Shown piece after piece: positions 1 through 13,000 of a DNA stretch of 64,000 bases. The translations under genes were made by a program, and so were the position numbers. The notes beneath the pieces are model-generated. The model did no database searches. It was not told the origin of the DNA and saw nothing but the letters and a program-made list of their open reading frames with translations. How positions within the stretch are numbered: the stretch's first letter is position 1; every line of letters begins with the position of its first letter. Location: positions 388,501 to 452,500 of the forward strand of contig JACVTC010000088.1 in NCBI GenBank assembly GCA_016946835.1, in the 5' to 3' direction. The DNA is from Neocallimastix lanati (nom. inval.). Its lineage: Eukaryota > Neocallimastigomycota > Neocallimastigomycetes > Neocallimastigales > Neocallimastigaceae.

Positions 1-554
1 TTATTATTATACATTCTGTTACATTCAAGTTTTTCTGCTATTAAAGAATCATAACCGATTAATGAATCTTGGCCATTTTGTGCATAATTATCCAAACCTA
101 TAAATCCTTTAACTTCTTTAGGATACTGTATGATATAATTTAAGGCATATAAACCACCAATGGAATGACCTGCTAAATAGAATTTCTTTAAACCAAGCTT
201 ATGAACAGCCTTGTGTAATTCCTTTGTAATATTTTCAATAGTTCTTGGTTTCTTTGACACATCAGAATAACCATGACCAAAAGGTTCAATAATAATAATT
301 TTAAATTCATCAGATAATGCTTCAGCCAATGGCTTATAGGTCATTATTGGAGACAGTATATTTAAACCTGACATGAAAACAATAGTTTGTTTAATTTTTT
401 TACCATAGTTACCATAGATACTCAATGACATTTTTTCACCATTAATTTTGATAAATTTTTGGGTAGGATCCCTATTTATATGTCTAGCATCAACAAAATT
501 CCAGCGTACAAAAGACGTAAGTAATAAAGTAAACAAAATGGTAATTAATTTCAT
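1..554 (-). CDS. Secreted alpha/beta hydrolase, 5' part (runs off the window)
   Basis: An open frame reads leftward from an ATG at 554-552 to the window edge, giving 184 residues of an incomplete protein. Residues 1-24 form a signal peptide or anchor (Lys2, then a hydrophobic run ending near DARH). An alpha/beta-hydrolase pattern follows: strand and oxyanion region around FMSGLNILSP (60-69), the EPFGHGYSDV segment (90-99), and the nucleophile elbow GHSIGG with predicted catalytic Ser131. The catalytic Asp and His lie beyond the window. From the fold alone the substrate (ester, lipid or other) cannot be named. The start is chosen because it directly precedes the signal peptide and A/T-only DNA lies upstream. 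No intron is seen in the visible part. The fold is secure; the function is open. Confidence 0.85.
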   Translation of the reverse strand, partial: MKLITILFTLLLTSFVRWNFVDARHINRDPTQKFIKINGEKMSLSIYGNYGKKIKQTIVFMSGLNILSPIMTYKPLAEALSDEFKIIIIEPFGHGYSDVSKKPRTIENITKELHKAVHKLGLKKFYLAGHSIGGLYALNYIIQYPKEVKGFIGLDNYAQNGQDSLIGYDSLIAEKLECNRMYNN

Positions 555-2673
555 TTTAAAAATGATTTAAAAATTAATTAATTAAATTAAATCGTGCAAT
601 GTTCAATTATTTTACTTTATTTATTATTATTTTTTACTATTTATTTTTTTTTTTTTTATTTTCCAATATTATTTTTTACTATTTATTTTTTTTTTTTATT
701 TTCCAATAACTTTTTCTTTTTTGGAAAATATATATAGCTTTTTTATTTAGCTTTAAATAAATTTTGTACATTGCTTCTTTTTATATTTTTAAATTTTTTA
801 AATAATTACCGCAATTAAAAAATTATAAACTAAAATTAATATATATATATATATAAATGGTAATAACAAAATTTCATTTTATTTGCAATTTCATTGAAAA
901 TCTTATATACATCATATATAAGATTTTTATAATAAATAACCTTTTTGATTACAAAAAAAATTTTTAAAATCTTTATAATATTCATATTTTTCGTAATAAC
1001 AAATCAAAGTTTAACATATTATTAGTATTAGTATTTATTATATTAATGTTACACTACATCAAATAAATAACAAAAAAAAAAAAAAATTTTAAAAATAGGA
1101 CGACCAATAAAAAAAAAATATACAATTATTTTTTATTAATAAATTAATATTAACTAGAAAATAATTTATACATAATAAATTCTTTTCTAAAAAGTAATAA
1201 CTTATTTAATAGATTATTAGAAATGATTTATGTAATTATATCTCATTATTTGTTTATCATTTAAATAGTCTTTATATTTATTCAAGTGATATGTGTAATG
1301 TATTAACACTCATTATGGGAGAAATTTTCAATATATTAAATAATTATTAATATTTAATAAAATTTTTTTAATTTTTTTTATAGAACATGTTTATTATGTA
1401 AAATCTTCTTTATTCCATTATATGTTAAAGAATTAATAATTATAAATATTAATATTAAAATAAAAAGAATATTTAAATTTAATAAGAAAGTGTTATACTA
1501 TTTTATGATATTTATGATATAAATAAAGTCTAATATAATAATTAAAATGATTTACATATATATTTATAATAATTTTTTATTAATATTTATACTCATAAAA
1601 TAAAATAAATATGATAAAATATAAAAAAAAAAAAAAAAAATAAAATAAAATAACAATAATAATATATAAACAAAATATAAATTGAACAAAACGTTCTCCA
1701 GATTTTTCGATATAACTTATAATTAGTAATAATTTTATTAAATACTCAAAAGATGTTACACCTATTTATTTTATATCAAGGTTTTTGTATATAATACATA
1801 TAATACAAGCATAAATATTTAATATATTTATTATCTCTATTATTAAATTTTTATATTTATTAAAGTTTTTATTTATATATACTTAATTTAAAAGGAATGT
1901 AAAGATAATTATAAAATTTTAATTTAAATTATAAAACATGTATAGATGATTTAAAAAAAATAAATATAAATTATTTGACATAACTTATTATTTCAATTAA
2001 ATAAATCAATACTCAATTACTAGTATTACAAAATAAAATAATAATTTATAATAATATAAAAAAATAATAGTTCTAAAATACTTTTTTAAATTGCTTTTTT
2101 TTTATTTGTTGTTGTTATTCCATAAATAATAACGAAGAAACATTACTAAAATGAAATAATAATAATAATAATAAAAAAAAAATGACAAGATATAATATTT
2201 TGAAGTTACTTTTTTTTCTTAAGCTAATATATATATATATATATTTAATATAAATTTTTTATGTTTATAGTTTATTTTATATATCTTTTTTTTTTTTTTT
2301 TTTTTTTTTTTTGTTATGCATATATTATTAATAAACGAATATATAAATATATTAATTATTATAAATAGGATTTTTATTATATATGAAATTAATATTCAAT
2401 ACTATTAAATATTAAATTTTATTAGTTTTATTATTGATTAATAAAATGATATAAAGATATATTCTAACAGAGGATCTCAGTACCATTCCAAGAGTTAAAT
2501 AAAAATTTAATAGAAATTGATGTTAATAAATTATAAATATGTATATATATATATATATATCAGACATCGTTATTAATGTAATATCATTTAATTCAACACA
2601 TTTCTTCTTAACAATAGATAGAGATGTTTAAGAAAAAATATTAATAAAAATTTTAAATTCAGAAATAAACATC

Positions 2674-2704
<31 letters not shown>

Positions 2705-3180
2705 ATATATATATTAATTAAATTTTTACCATTATGAATTCTTGTTTCATAAAATTTTTATGTTATTAATATATATATATATATTTAATTACATATATTT
2801 TAAGAAAAAAAAGTAAAATAAAATATATTTTAAATATAATAATAATTATTATAATTGTTTTCTTGATTTTTTCTTTTTTTTTTTTTATTTTTTACATATA
2901 TTATTGATTTTCATTAATCAATAGTATATTTATTTTATACTTTTTATTTTAAATAATAAGTTTTATAAATTATTGATTAACTTTATAAATTACATTAAAA
3001 AATGATTATTTATTTAAACTATAATTAAAGAAATAAAAATTAAAACATAAATTTTTTATATAAAAAGTTACAAGTTATTAATATTTTAAATAGTTGCTTA
3101 GTTTAATGAACTATATTTAGTTATAACTATACATTTTAATTATAATTTTTATATAATATTTTTCTTCTGAAAATTGTTTA
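555..3180. other. Intergenic A/T-rich DNA without a recognisable gene
   Basis: Contains poly(T) and poly(A) tracts (for example 2286-2312 and 2674-2701), short TA and ATA runs and no open frame with coding character. It presumably includes the promoter of the leftward hydrolase gene, but no specific element can be singled out at this base composition. Confidence 0.7.
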
Positions 3181-3189
3181 TTATTATTA

Positions 3190-3810
3190 TTTATTATCCG
3201 ATTAAAGCTCTTCATCAACAGAATACAGGTTATTAACATAACTAAATGAATTGTCAGGATACATATTATCATAATTATTATCGATCGATTCCGGAAATCT
3301 ATTATTTATATATTCTGATTAATTCTTATTTAATGAAGATGAGAATGATTTTGGAGGTAAATATGGAATATTATTATCATTTTCTGTACTATAGCAGTCA
3401 CCATTTTCTTCACTATTAGGAATTGATGTTAATAATAAATAAAAGTTTACTAGCTTCAGAATCTACGATAGGAAAAGAACAAATCCTAATAATATTGATT
3501 GTAAGTGTTAGATTTTGGAATTATAATATATCTCACAAATGAATGTCAAAAAATTGTTTTTATGTAAGAGCCAATAATAAATGTTACCAAATAAAATATT
3601 CTTATAAAGTGAATTTGGGGAATACATTGAAAAATTAACTAAAGTATTTTAAACAAGAAGAAATATTAGAGTATATTGAACAATTGAACAATTGAATTAG
3701 ATGAAGGTAATAATACTATTAAAATTTCAACTTCTCCATCTATATTTTTTGTTCTTTTCCTATAGTAGATTTGGAAGTTAATAAATTTCTATTTATTATT
3801 AATAGTCCTA
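3190..3810 (-). other. Decayed coding-like fragment, possible retroelement debris
   Basis: The minus strand from about 3420 to 3190 translates with few stops into an S/E/N/P-rich segment (PNSEENGDCYSTEND, then YLPPKSFSSSL and FPESIDNNYDNMYPDNSF). Such composition occurs in linkers of copia polyproteins, but no domain is present. A block around 3430-3482 reappears inverted and diverged around 3748-3800; both contain a version of ATCTACNATAGGAAAAGAAC. Orientation is opposite to the copia reverse transcriptase relic downstream. Function and origin are uncertain. Confidence 0.25.
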
Positions 3811-4439
3811 ATTCTAAACCTGATTCTGAGCACAAATAGTTTGACTTGATGTTAGTGATATTAATAAAAACTGGAAAAATATCTAATCCTGGAATTAATG
3901 AAATGATTCTCACAAAGTCTCAATTAATGTATAGAAATATCTTCATATATAGAATATAAAGATATTTTATATTATAGTAAAAATTTTTCGCTTTTTTCTA
4001 AGTATTACTTGATATATGATTGCAAATGAATGAAATATATTGAATCTATGAAAAATATATTACTCCTATGATATTGAATAGAAATAATGAGAATGATGAT
4101 TCATGAATTTTTCTATACAATATGAAAAAGGAAAGATGAAAAATGGATCGAGGTAACCTGAATATTTATGGAATGGAGTTGATTAAATGGTATTTAAATA
4201 AATTTTATTAAATTTTTAGTCTAACCGTAGACTTAAACAGAAATGTTTTTATAGATTTTACTAAGTCATTAAATGAATTTATAAATATTACGTGGATTGG
4301 AAAAATTATTCTTTAGTTACGAATAAACATGAAAAATTTTGTAACATTGTAAAAAATATTTGAATATAATAATATTTTAGATATATTATAAACAATGTTT
4401 AGATGAATGTTTCTAAATTGACATTAAAAATGAATTATT

Positions 4440-5170
4440 TAATAAAAGAGTAACACCTTTTAAATTCCGAAGACTTTTGAAGAAGCTATGAATTCAGAAA
4501 ATGTCAATATACGGAAAGATGCAATAAACAAAATATTAAAAAATTTATATGGAAATAACGTTATGAAGATTATGGGAAAACAAAACTATTTCAAAAGGCA
4601 TTAAACCACTCGATGTTAAATACGTTTTTACTATTAAAGAAATGAAATATATAAAGCAAGATTGGTAGTCAATAATTTTCGCCAAATTAAAGGAAATGAT
4701 TACACCTGTATCTATTCTCATATAATAGAAATGAATGGTTTTAGACCAATAATTGTTATTGAATCAATATTTATATAGAATTTAAGTCAAATTAATATTA
4801 AAGCTACTTTTTTGAGTGCTAATTTAGATTAAAAAATTTATGTTCAAATTTCAATCGGTGATAAAAACTTCAATTTCGGAAAATATGGATTAATACTAAA
4901 AGCTCTCTATGGACTCAAACAAGCTGGAAGACAGTGCTTTTACGAAATCTCCGGTTTTCTAAAGAAAAAATTGGTTTATTTCAGTATAATACAGATAATT
5001 ATTTATTTGGTAAATATAAAAATAATAAATTTTGCTTACAGCTTTATGTTGATGATATATTAATTGCAGGAGAAAATAAAGAAATTGTCATAATTGATTC
5101 AACGATAAAGCATAACTATAAAGTTTCCACAGATAAAAGAGCAAACAAAACTATTAAATTATTATAATTA
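4440..5170 (+). pseudogene. Ty1/copia reverse transcriptase relic
   Basis: Degraded copia-type reverse transcriptase with stops and frameshifts. In order along the plus strand: TFEEAMNSENV (start of the RT domain, about 4470), a segment like ARLVVNNFRQIKGNDYT (about 4655-4710), KALYGLKQAGRQCFYE (about 4897-4945) and the catalytic LYVDDILIAGENKE (5043-5084, YVDD box). The longest surviving open piece is 4934-5167. The sequence is recognisable because KALYGLKQA and YVDD are hallmarks of copia RT. No long terminal repeats, RNase H or intact integrase were found. This is an old, dead element. Confidence 0.8.
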
Positions 5171-5289
5171 AAACTAATAAGGGCTTCAAAATTAATTAAA
5201 AGTATTGTAAAGTTAAATGTTACCAATAATGTTAGACATCATAGAAAAATGATTATAAATAACATAAATAACATAAAATGGCATATTCT

Positions 5290-5415
5290 TAAATGAATAG
5301 AAGAGAATAAATGAAATGTGGAGAGGCATACTGAAGTGTTGTGACTACCTTAATATTCCCAAGCCTTGAGGGGTGCTAAAAAGCAGTACAAACTGGAAGT
5401 TAAAAAAAAAAAAAT
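5290..5415 (+). other. Short GC-richer segment ending in poly(A); possible retroposon 3' end
   Basis: About 90 bases of noticeably higher GC (GGAGAGGCATACTGAAGTG, then CCAAGCCTTGAGGGGTGC) end in a 13-nt A run at 5402-5414. In this genome such composition next to a poly(A) run suggests the 3' end of a non-LTR or SINE-like insertion. No coding or tRNA-like signal is visible. Confidence 0.3.
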
Positions 5416-5449
5416 TAAATGAATATGTCTTTCTTTTCTGATTTAAAGT

Positions 5450-5519
5450 GTTATGCTTAACAATTATTATTATTGTTATTAATATTATAATTATAATTAT
5501 TATAATTATTATTATTATA

Positions 5520-5609
<90 letters not shown>

Positions 5610-5640
5610 GTTATTGTTGTTATTATTATTATTATATTAA
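5450..5640. repeat. (ATT)n trinucleotide microsatellite
   Basis: Nearly pure ATT/TTA triplets with a few interruptions (GTT, ATAATT). The poly-isoleucine open frame across it is an artefact of the repeat. Confidence 0.95.
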
Positions 5641-5650
5641 TATATAAATA

Positions 5651-6960
5651 ATTAAATATAAATTATATATATTAATGTATTATAAATTTTTATTAATTTT
5701 ACCCATATATCCTAAATAATTTATATATATAAAGTATATATAATAAAGTATATAATATTATTTATTTATCTATTTATTTATTTATTTATTTATTTCTGTA
5801 TTAATCTAATTATTATTTATTACTAAATAAAATTTATCCAGAATTTATTAATAGAAAAACAACAAATCTACCGTATATATATTTAAAATTATAAGATTAC
5901 TATAAAAAAATATATTATTTCTATAGAAAAATTCAAATTTTATATTGATAATATATTTATTATAAAATATATAAAATATATTAAAATGTAATGTACTACA
6001 ATAAATTTTTTATTTTTGGATTTGGATATAACAAAAACTTTTCAAGTCAATTATCAAATATATTACAACATATATTTGCAATTTATATTATAATTAGAAA
6101 TAATTTATTTTATTATGTATTATTCATTTTATTATATACTGAATATAATTTATAAATCCGATTCTTTTTAAAATTAAAAAACAAAAAAAAAAATAAATAA
6201 ATAAATAATTGTTTAACAGATATTATATTAAATATATTATATCAAATATATTTTGTAATATATTGCAATATATTATATTTTTGTTTAATATTAAAAAAAT
6301 GTTGACGTTTTACTTTCAAAATCAGTGCATTAAATATATAATCTACATATAGTATAAGTATATTACATAGAATTGTTTTTTATTTTATCTTTTAGTGACA
6401 TTATTATATCGATAAATATCTTTTAATATATAAAAATATATTGTTATATACATAGATTAAATTAGAATCCACAAATTATAATTTTTTATTATATAAAAAA
6501 TAATAAAATTCATATAATTTTTATGCAATTATCAACAAATTTTATTTATATTAATTATTAAATAATAAATAATAAATAATAAATAATAAATTATAAATAA
6601 TAAATTATAAATAATAAATAATTAATAATTAGTAAAATAAATAAATAATAACAAATATAATGAAAAAATAATAAATTATAAATATTTATATTATATCAAC
6701 AAAAAAAAAAAGTATATATATTGAAATTCTTATGTGTGATATACTTATATAAAAAGTTACTCTAATGTTTTATATCTTTAATTTATATATAAAATTTATA
6801 ACTTATGAACTATTAATAAATTAAAAATATAGTCTCTCATTTATGATTTTTTTTTCTTCTATTAAAACTTCTTTTTGATTCTATATATTTAATTTTTTAT
6901 TTATTTATTTATTTATCTACTTATTTAATTAATTAACTGTTTGTTTGATTATGTGTATAT

Positions 6961-7007
<47 letters not shown>

Positions 7008-7446
7008 TTTGACATATAAAAAAAGTATACTTTACCAAAAAAAATTTCCATATATATTAAAAATAACAGAAAAAAATAAATATTAAACAATACATATAAT
7101 CAAATTAATATTAAATATAATAGAATATATTAATTTAAAAATTTGTATATAAATAAATAAAAAATGAATAAAAAAAATTTTTTTTTTATTCGCAATAGTA
7201 TAAATGGTATAAATTTTTTTTTTAAATAATGTAATAAACTTTTATTATAAAAAAACATAATTATTTATCGAATTGAATAAAAGAAAAAAATTATTATAAA
7301 TTTTATAATTTAAAAAATAAAAAATAATTAAAAAAAAAGTAATAATAAAATTGTAAGTCTTTTTTTTTGCAAAAATGTTAATTTTATTTTTTAAGTTTTA
7401 TTTTTATTATTGTTTTTTCATATAATGGTATTATATTTTTTTTAAA

Positions 7447-7480
<34 letters not shown>

Positions 7481-8777
7481 AAAAAAGGAAGATATTAATA
7501 TTATTGCAATTGTTTGGAATATTTATTATTGTTTAATTATTTAAGTAAAATTGAAATAGTAATAAAAATAAAAATATAAAAGATATTATCGAAACATTTT
7601 ATATTTCAATTACTTTTAGGTAAAAAAATGTTTATTAAATTTTTTTTATTTTAATTTGAATTTATAAAGTTATTTACTAGTTTATTAATTTAATAAATTT
7701 AGAAGATGATTTTAAATATATATTATATATTGATTATTTATATTTAATATGTAATGTAAACATGAAATATATAAATGTTAATGACAAATGTTTATATTAA
7801 TAAACATGAAATTGAGATATATATTTTAAATGTTAATAATAAAGAAAATGATAAAATAAAATATAAGATTATAACAAAAAATAATAATAATAATTATATT
7901 AACAATTTTAAAAATAAGTTCATATTATACATCCTTTAAATAGAAATATACATTTTATAATTTTAACAAATAAAAGCCAGTGTTCAATTTTAAATATATA
8001 TATAGATATATAAAATTATATTAAACTCATAGATAAAAAAAAAAAATAACAGTTATTTTAAAAGTTATTTCAATAAAAATTTAACTACAAACAATTGTAA
8101 AAGTCTAAATCATTGATTGATATTATCATTAAAAATTGTATTTCATACTTTAAATGCTAATAATAATTAAAAAGCTTAAAAGTATAAATATGTTTATTTA
8201 AATTATAGGCAATTATTAAAAATTTTATTTTTATTTCTATTTTCTTAATTATTTTTATATATTTATGTTTTAGGCAATTATTAAAAATTTTATTTTTATT
8301 TCTATTTTCTTAATTATTTTTATATATTTAAGTTTTTTAAAATTAACAACTAACGCTAATTTTTATGTATATATTAATATATAAATACGTTAAATCCCTT
8401 TATATATATTTAAAATATAGGAAACTTTCAAAATTATTAAAAAAATTAACAAATCTCTTTTTTTTTTAATTTTACTAAATATAATTTATTTACGAAATAT
8501 AATAACGTATATTTATTAAATTTAAAATATATAGTTATATATCAACGATAGTAGTAATATATTTATTATATTTATTAATTATACCTTATACAAAAATTAT
8601 TAAATTTTATATCAGTATTTACTAAATATTGATAAACAAATATTAAAGTTTATTAATAAAAATACAAGAAAAAAGAAAAAAAAATTAAAGTACAATAATT
8701 AATACGAAATAATAAGTAAGAATATAGAAAATTTATACAATATTTTTATTTAATTAATCAATATAAATATTGTTATA
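5651..8777. other. Intergenic A/T-rich DNA with simple repeats
   Basis: No gene-like open frame. Holds short tetranucleotide runs (5758-5792; 6951-7011 of ATTT), AATAA-type runs near 6560-6620, long A tracts near 7441-7480 and a 65-bp tandem duplication described separately. The 3' portion presumably contains the promoter of the plus-strand trehalose synthase subunit gene. Confidence 0.7.
8206..8335. repeat. 65-bp tandem duplication
   Basis: Two adjacent copies with period 65 (8206-8270 and 8271-8335), both starting TAGGCAATTATTAAAAATTT and nearly identical throughout. The high identity in drifting A/T DNA implies a recent duplication, about 450 bp upstream of the next gene. Confidence 0.9.
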
Positions 8778-10028
8778 ATGAACACAAATTCAATAATTAA
8801 TGAGAGTCCTTCAATATCGGACATTAGACCTACTGGTCGTATTCTTATGGCTAGTCTATTCTTACCATATTCTTATAATTCAGAAAATTTTACTATTTAT
8901 AAAAATTTGTCTCTTGCTGGTAGTATTAATGGTGCCAAAGGTTCACTTAAAGCTGCTTTATCAGCATCGAATTCTTTGAAAAAAGTTCTTTCAAATACTT
9001 CTCTTAAGCAAACCAAAGAAAAATTGAAATTAAAAGCTAAAGCAAGTCAAAAATTATTACGTCAACAACAGCAAATGGAACAACAACAAAGAAAGGAACG
9101 TTTACAGGAACGTTTATTAAAAAAAGGTTCTTCTTCATCCTTTACGTCAAATTTTGATATGGTTTCTTCACCGCTTTCATCACCAAATCTTAAAGCATCT
9201 ACTCCGCCATCACCCAAAAGTATTTCTAGATCTTTATCAAGTCGACTAGCATCTGTAGATTCTTTAAATAAAACTAAAAATAATTTATCAAAACATGAAC
9301 TAGAAGATATTATTAATATTAAACCATCTATGCTCGGTAATGTTGGTTTGCAAAATGCAATTGCTTCTGTTTCTTTACCAACACATTATCCAAGAAAGCC
9401 AGAAGGTAAAAATGAATTATAATAATTTTAATATTTAATATTTAATATTTATATATAAATATTTGTATAAATATTTTTCTAATTGAAATATATTATTTAA
9501 TTAATTTACATTTCAAAAATAATATATTCATAAAAATATATTTAATACTCTCACAATAATAAATTATAAATTATATATATATATAAAAAAAAAAAAAATA
9601 GAAAATATAGAAAATCTCAGTAATGAAAAGCATAGTACTTCAATATTAACAGATAAAATTCAATTGACAAATTCAGATTTAATTCATGCCCAAAAAATTT
9701 GGTTTGGTTTACCTGGGGAACAAAGTCTTACTTTAACAGATGATGCTAAAGAAGTCTTAACTGATAAATTGATTAATTATGATTGTATACCAGTATTTGT
9801 TGATCAAGAGCAATTTAATGGACATTATAATCAAGTCTGTAAACAGGTAATTATATTATTATTATTATTATTATTATTTTTATTATTTGTATGAAATGGT
9901 ATTTTATTTATTTATTTTTTTATTTATTTACTTATTTTAATAAAAATTATTATTATAAAATTATTGTTTAATACTTATATAAAAAAATAATTAAACATTT
10001 TATAATAAAATTAATTTTTTAAAAAAAA

Positions 10029-10062
<34 letters not shown>

Positions 10063-13000
10063 CCATAGATAATATGGAAAGCTTTTCATTATCAACTTCC
10101 AGAATATCCAAAATGTGCTAATAAAGAGCAACAGTGGTGGAATGATTATAGAGAAGTAAATGAAAAATTTGCTGAAGTTATTGCTAAACATTATCGACCA
10201 GGAGATATAAGTAAATTAAATTAATAAGCATTTAATTGTTTATATATATATATATAAGTTTAATGGAATGAAATAATAAATTTTACTAAAAAAAAAAAAT
10301 ATGTTTAATATCATATACCACATTATATATATAAATATTATGTTCAATTATAAAAATATTCAGTATGGATTAATGATTATCACCTTATGTTTTTACCAAA
10401 AATATTAAGAAAATTAATTCCAAATGCTGCTATCGGTTTCTTCCTTCATATTCCATTCCCAAGTTCAGAAATCATTCGTTGTATATACGGTAATTTTTTT
10501 ATATAATTTATAATTTATATATATATATGTACTATTTATTATTTATTCATATCTACAATAGTGATAATTAATATATGTTTTTTAATATATATCGTTTAAA
10601 ATATTACAAAGCACGTGAACAAATATTAGAAGGTTTACTAGGAGCTGGTAAATATTGCATTATTATTCTTTAATTGTAATTAATAAAATTATTATGTATA
10701 AAAATATTAATTTATAAATTAAAATTATTGTTAAATATTATTTGATATTAATAATGATAATAATAATATAAAGATCTTGTTGGTTTTCAAACTTACTCTT
10801 TCATGAGACATTTCATTTCTACAGTATCACGCCTTCTTGGTTATGAATCTACACTAAATGGTATTCAACTAGAAAATTCAGTGGTTTCCGTTGGTATTTT
10901 TCCAATTGGTATTGATATTGATGCAATAAATGAAAAAAGGTAGTTTATTATTATATATTTCAAGTAATTAATTAAACAGTATATAATACCATTTATATTA
11001 CATAATCATTAAATTATCCAATTGTTATTTTTTTTTTTTTTTTTTTTTTTTTTTATTTTATTTTATTTTATTATTTGTATATACAACACCTTGAAAAATA
11101 TTAAAAATAATGATATTAATATTAAAAATAATATAGAAAAGATAAAAAGGTTATTGAAATTCAAAATAATCTTTTAGAGAAATATGCAGGGATGAAATTA
11201 ATCATTGGTCGTGATAAAAATGATTATGTTAAGGGTGTAAGACATAAACTTGCAGCCTTTGAAAAATTTTTAAAGACTCATCCAGAATGGATCGGCAAGG
11301 TAAAATAAATTATTTAGTGCTATTTAATTCTGCATAAATTATATATTATTTATATAGTTTAACTTAATTTTCTAAAATATTAATAAATTTATATATCCAT
11401 ACACATTTATATATTGAAAATTTCTATAATAAAAAAAAATATTTAAATTTAAAAAAAAAAAATAATAAAAATTAATAACATAATATTTATTAGGTTGTTT
11501 TAATTCAAGTTGCATTATCAACTGTCGAACAAAATGAATTAGAATGTCAAGTAAGTAATCTTGTTGCACGTATTAATTCTAGATTTGGCTCTTTAGGTTA
11601 TACACCTGTTGTCTACCTTCAACAAGATATTCCATATGAACAATATTTGGCGTTACTTCAGGTTAGTAATAAATTTACTCATATTATAAGAATATATAAT
11701 ATTAAATTTAAATTTATTATACTATATGTACTAAATATTAAATATGTAATAATATATATAATATTCTTTATACATATATATATATATAATATTTTAAACT
11801 AATATTTAATATCTTTATTATTAAAATTAATTGTTTATTTAAAGATTGCTGATGTTTTCCTTATTACATCAGTTAGAGATGGTATGAATTTAACTTCACA
11901 TGAATTTATTGCATGCCAAACTGGTCATCATTCACCGTTAATAATTTCTGAATTTGCTGGTTCCTATGGTTCTTTTGGTACATCTGTTATTCGTGTTAAT
12001 CCATGGGATTATTGTCAAGTTGCAGGAGCTATTAATGAAGCATTAACTATGTCTGAAGAAGAAAAGGAAATTCGATGGAATGAACTTTTCACTTACATAA
12101 GAACGAATTCAGCACAATTCTTTGTTGAAAGCTTTATTAATGAACTTTTACAAAAATATAATGATAATCAAAAAAGAAAGGCAACTATTTTACCAAAACT
12201 TAAATTAGATATTATTTCTAATATTTGGACTACTTCTAGAAAGAAATTATTGGTAAATTATATTTATAATTTTATATATATACGTTAAAAATATATATTT
12301 AATAAATTATATTGATAAAAAAATAAAAAAAAAAAATAGAATTAAATATAATGATAAAATACTAAATTTTATATAAATTATATAGTTCTTAGGTATTAGT
12401 GAAGATAAAATAAAATCACCAGCAGAAATGAAAGTTATGAATAATCTAATTTCAGAATTATTAAAGGATCCGATGAATCATGTTTATATTCTAAGTGATG
12501 CCATAAAAGAAGATATGAATGAATATTCTAAAGCTTTATTACCACAAACATTAAATATGATTGCAGAAAATGGTGCTTATATTAAAAGATATGATCAAGA
12601 AGAATGGGAATTACAAAATTCTAATGAAGATTTATCATGGAAAAAACATTTATTAAAGGTAATTCAAATAATATATTAAAAAAAAAATAATAATAATAAT
12701 AATTATAATAAATAAATAAAAAATAAATATATATATATATATATAAGTTAATAATATAAAATAAATTTATTAATTATTCAATTGTATTAATTATATTATA
12801 TATATTTGATATATTCTTAAAATATAGATATTAAATTTCTATACAGAGTAAGTAGACAATATATATTAAATATTAATATATTGATATTATAATAATATAT
12901 AATCAATTTAATATTTAATAATTGAATTATTAATATTATTTTCTAATATTATTTTATTTTAATAGACGTATTCTTGGTACATATATTGAAGAAAGAACCT

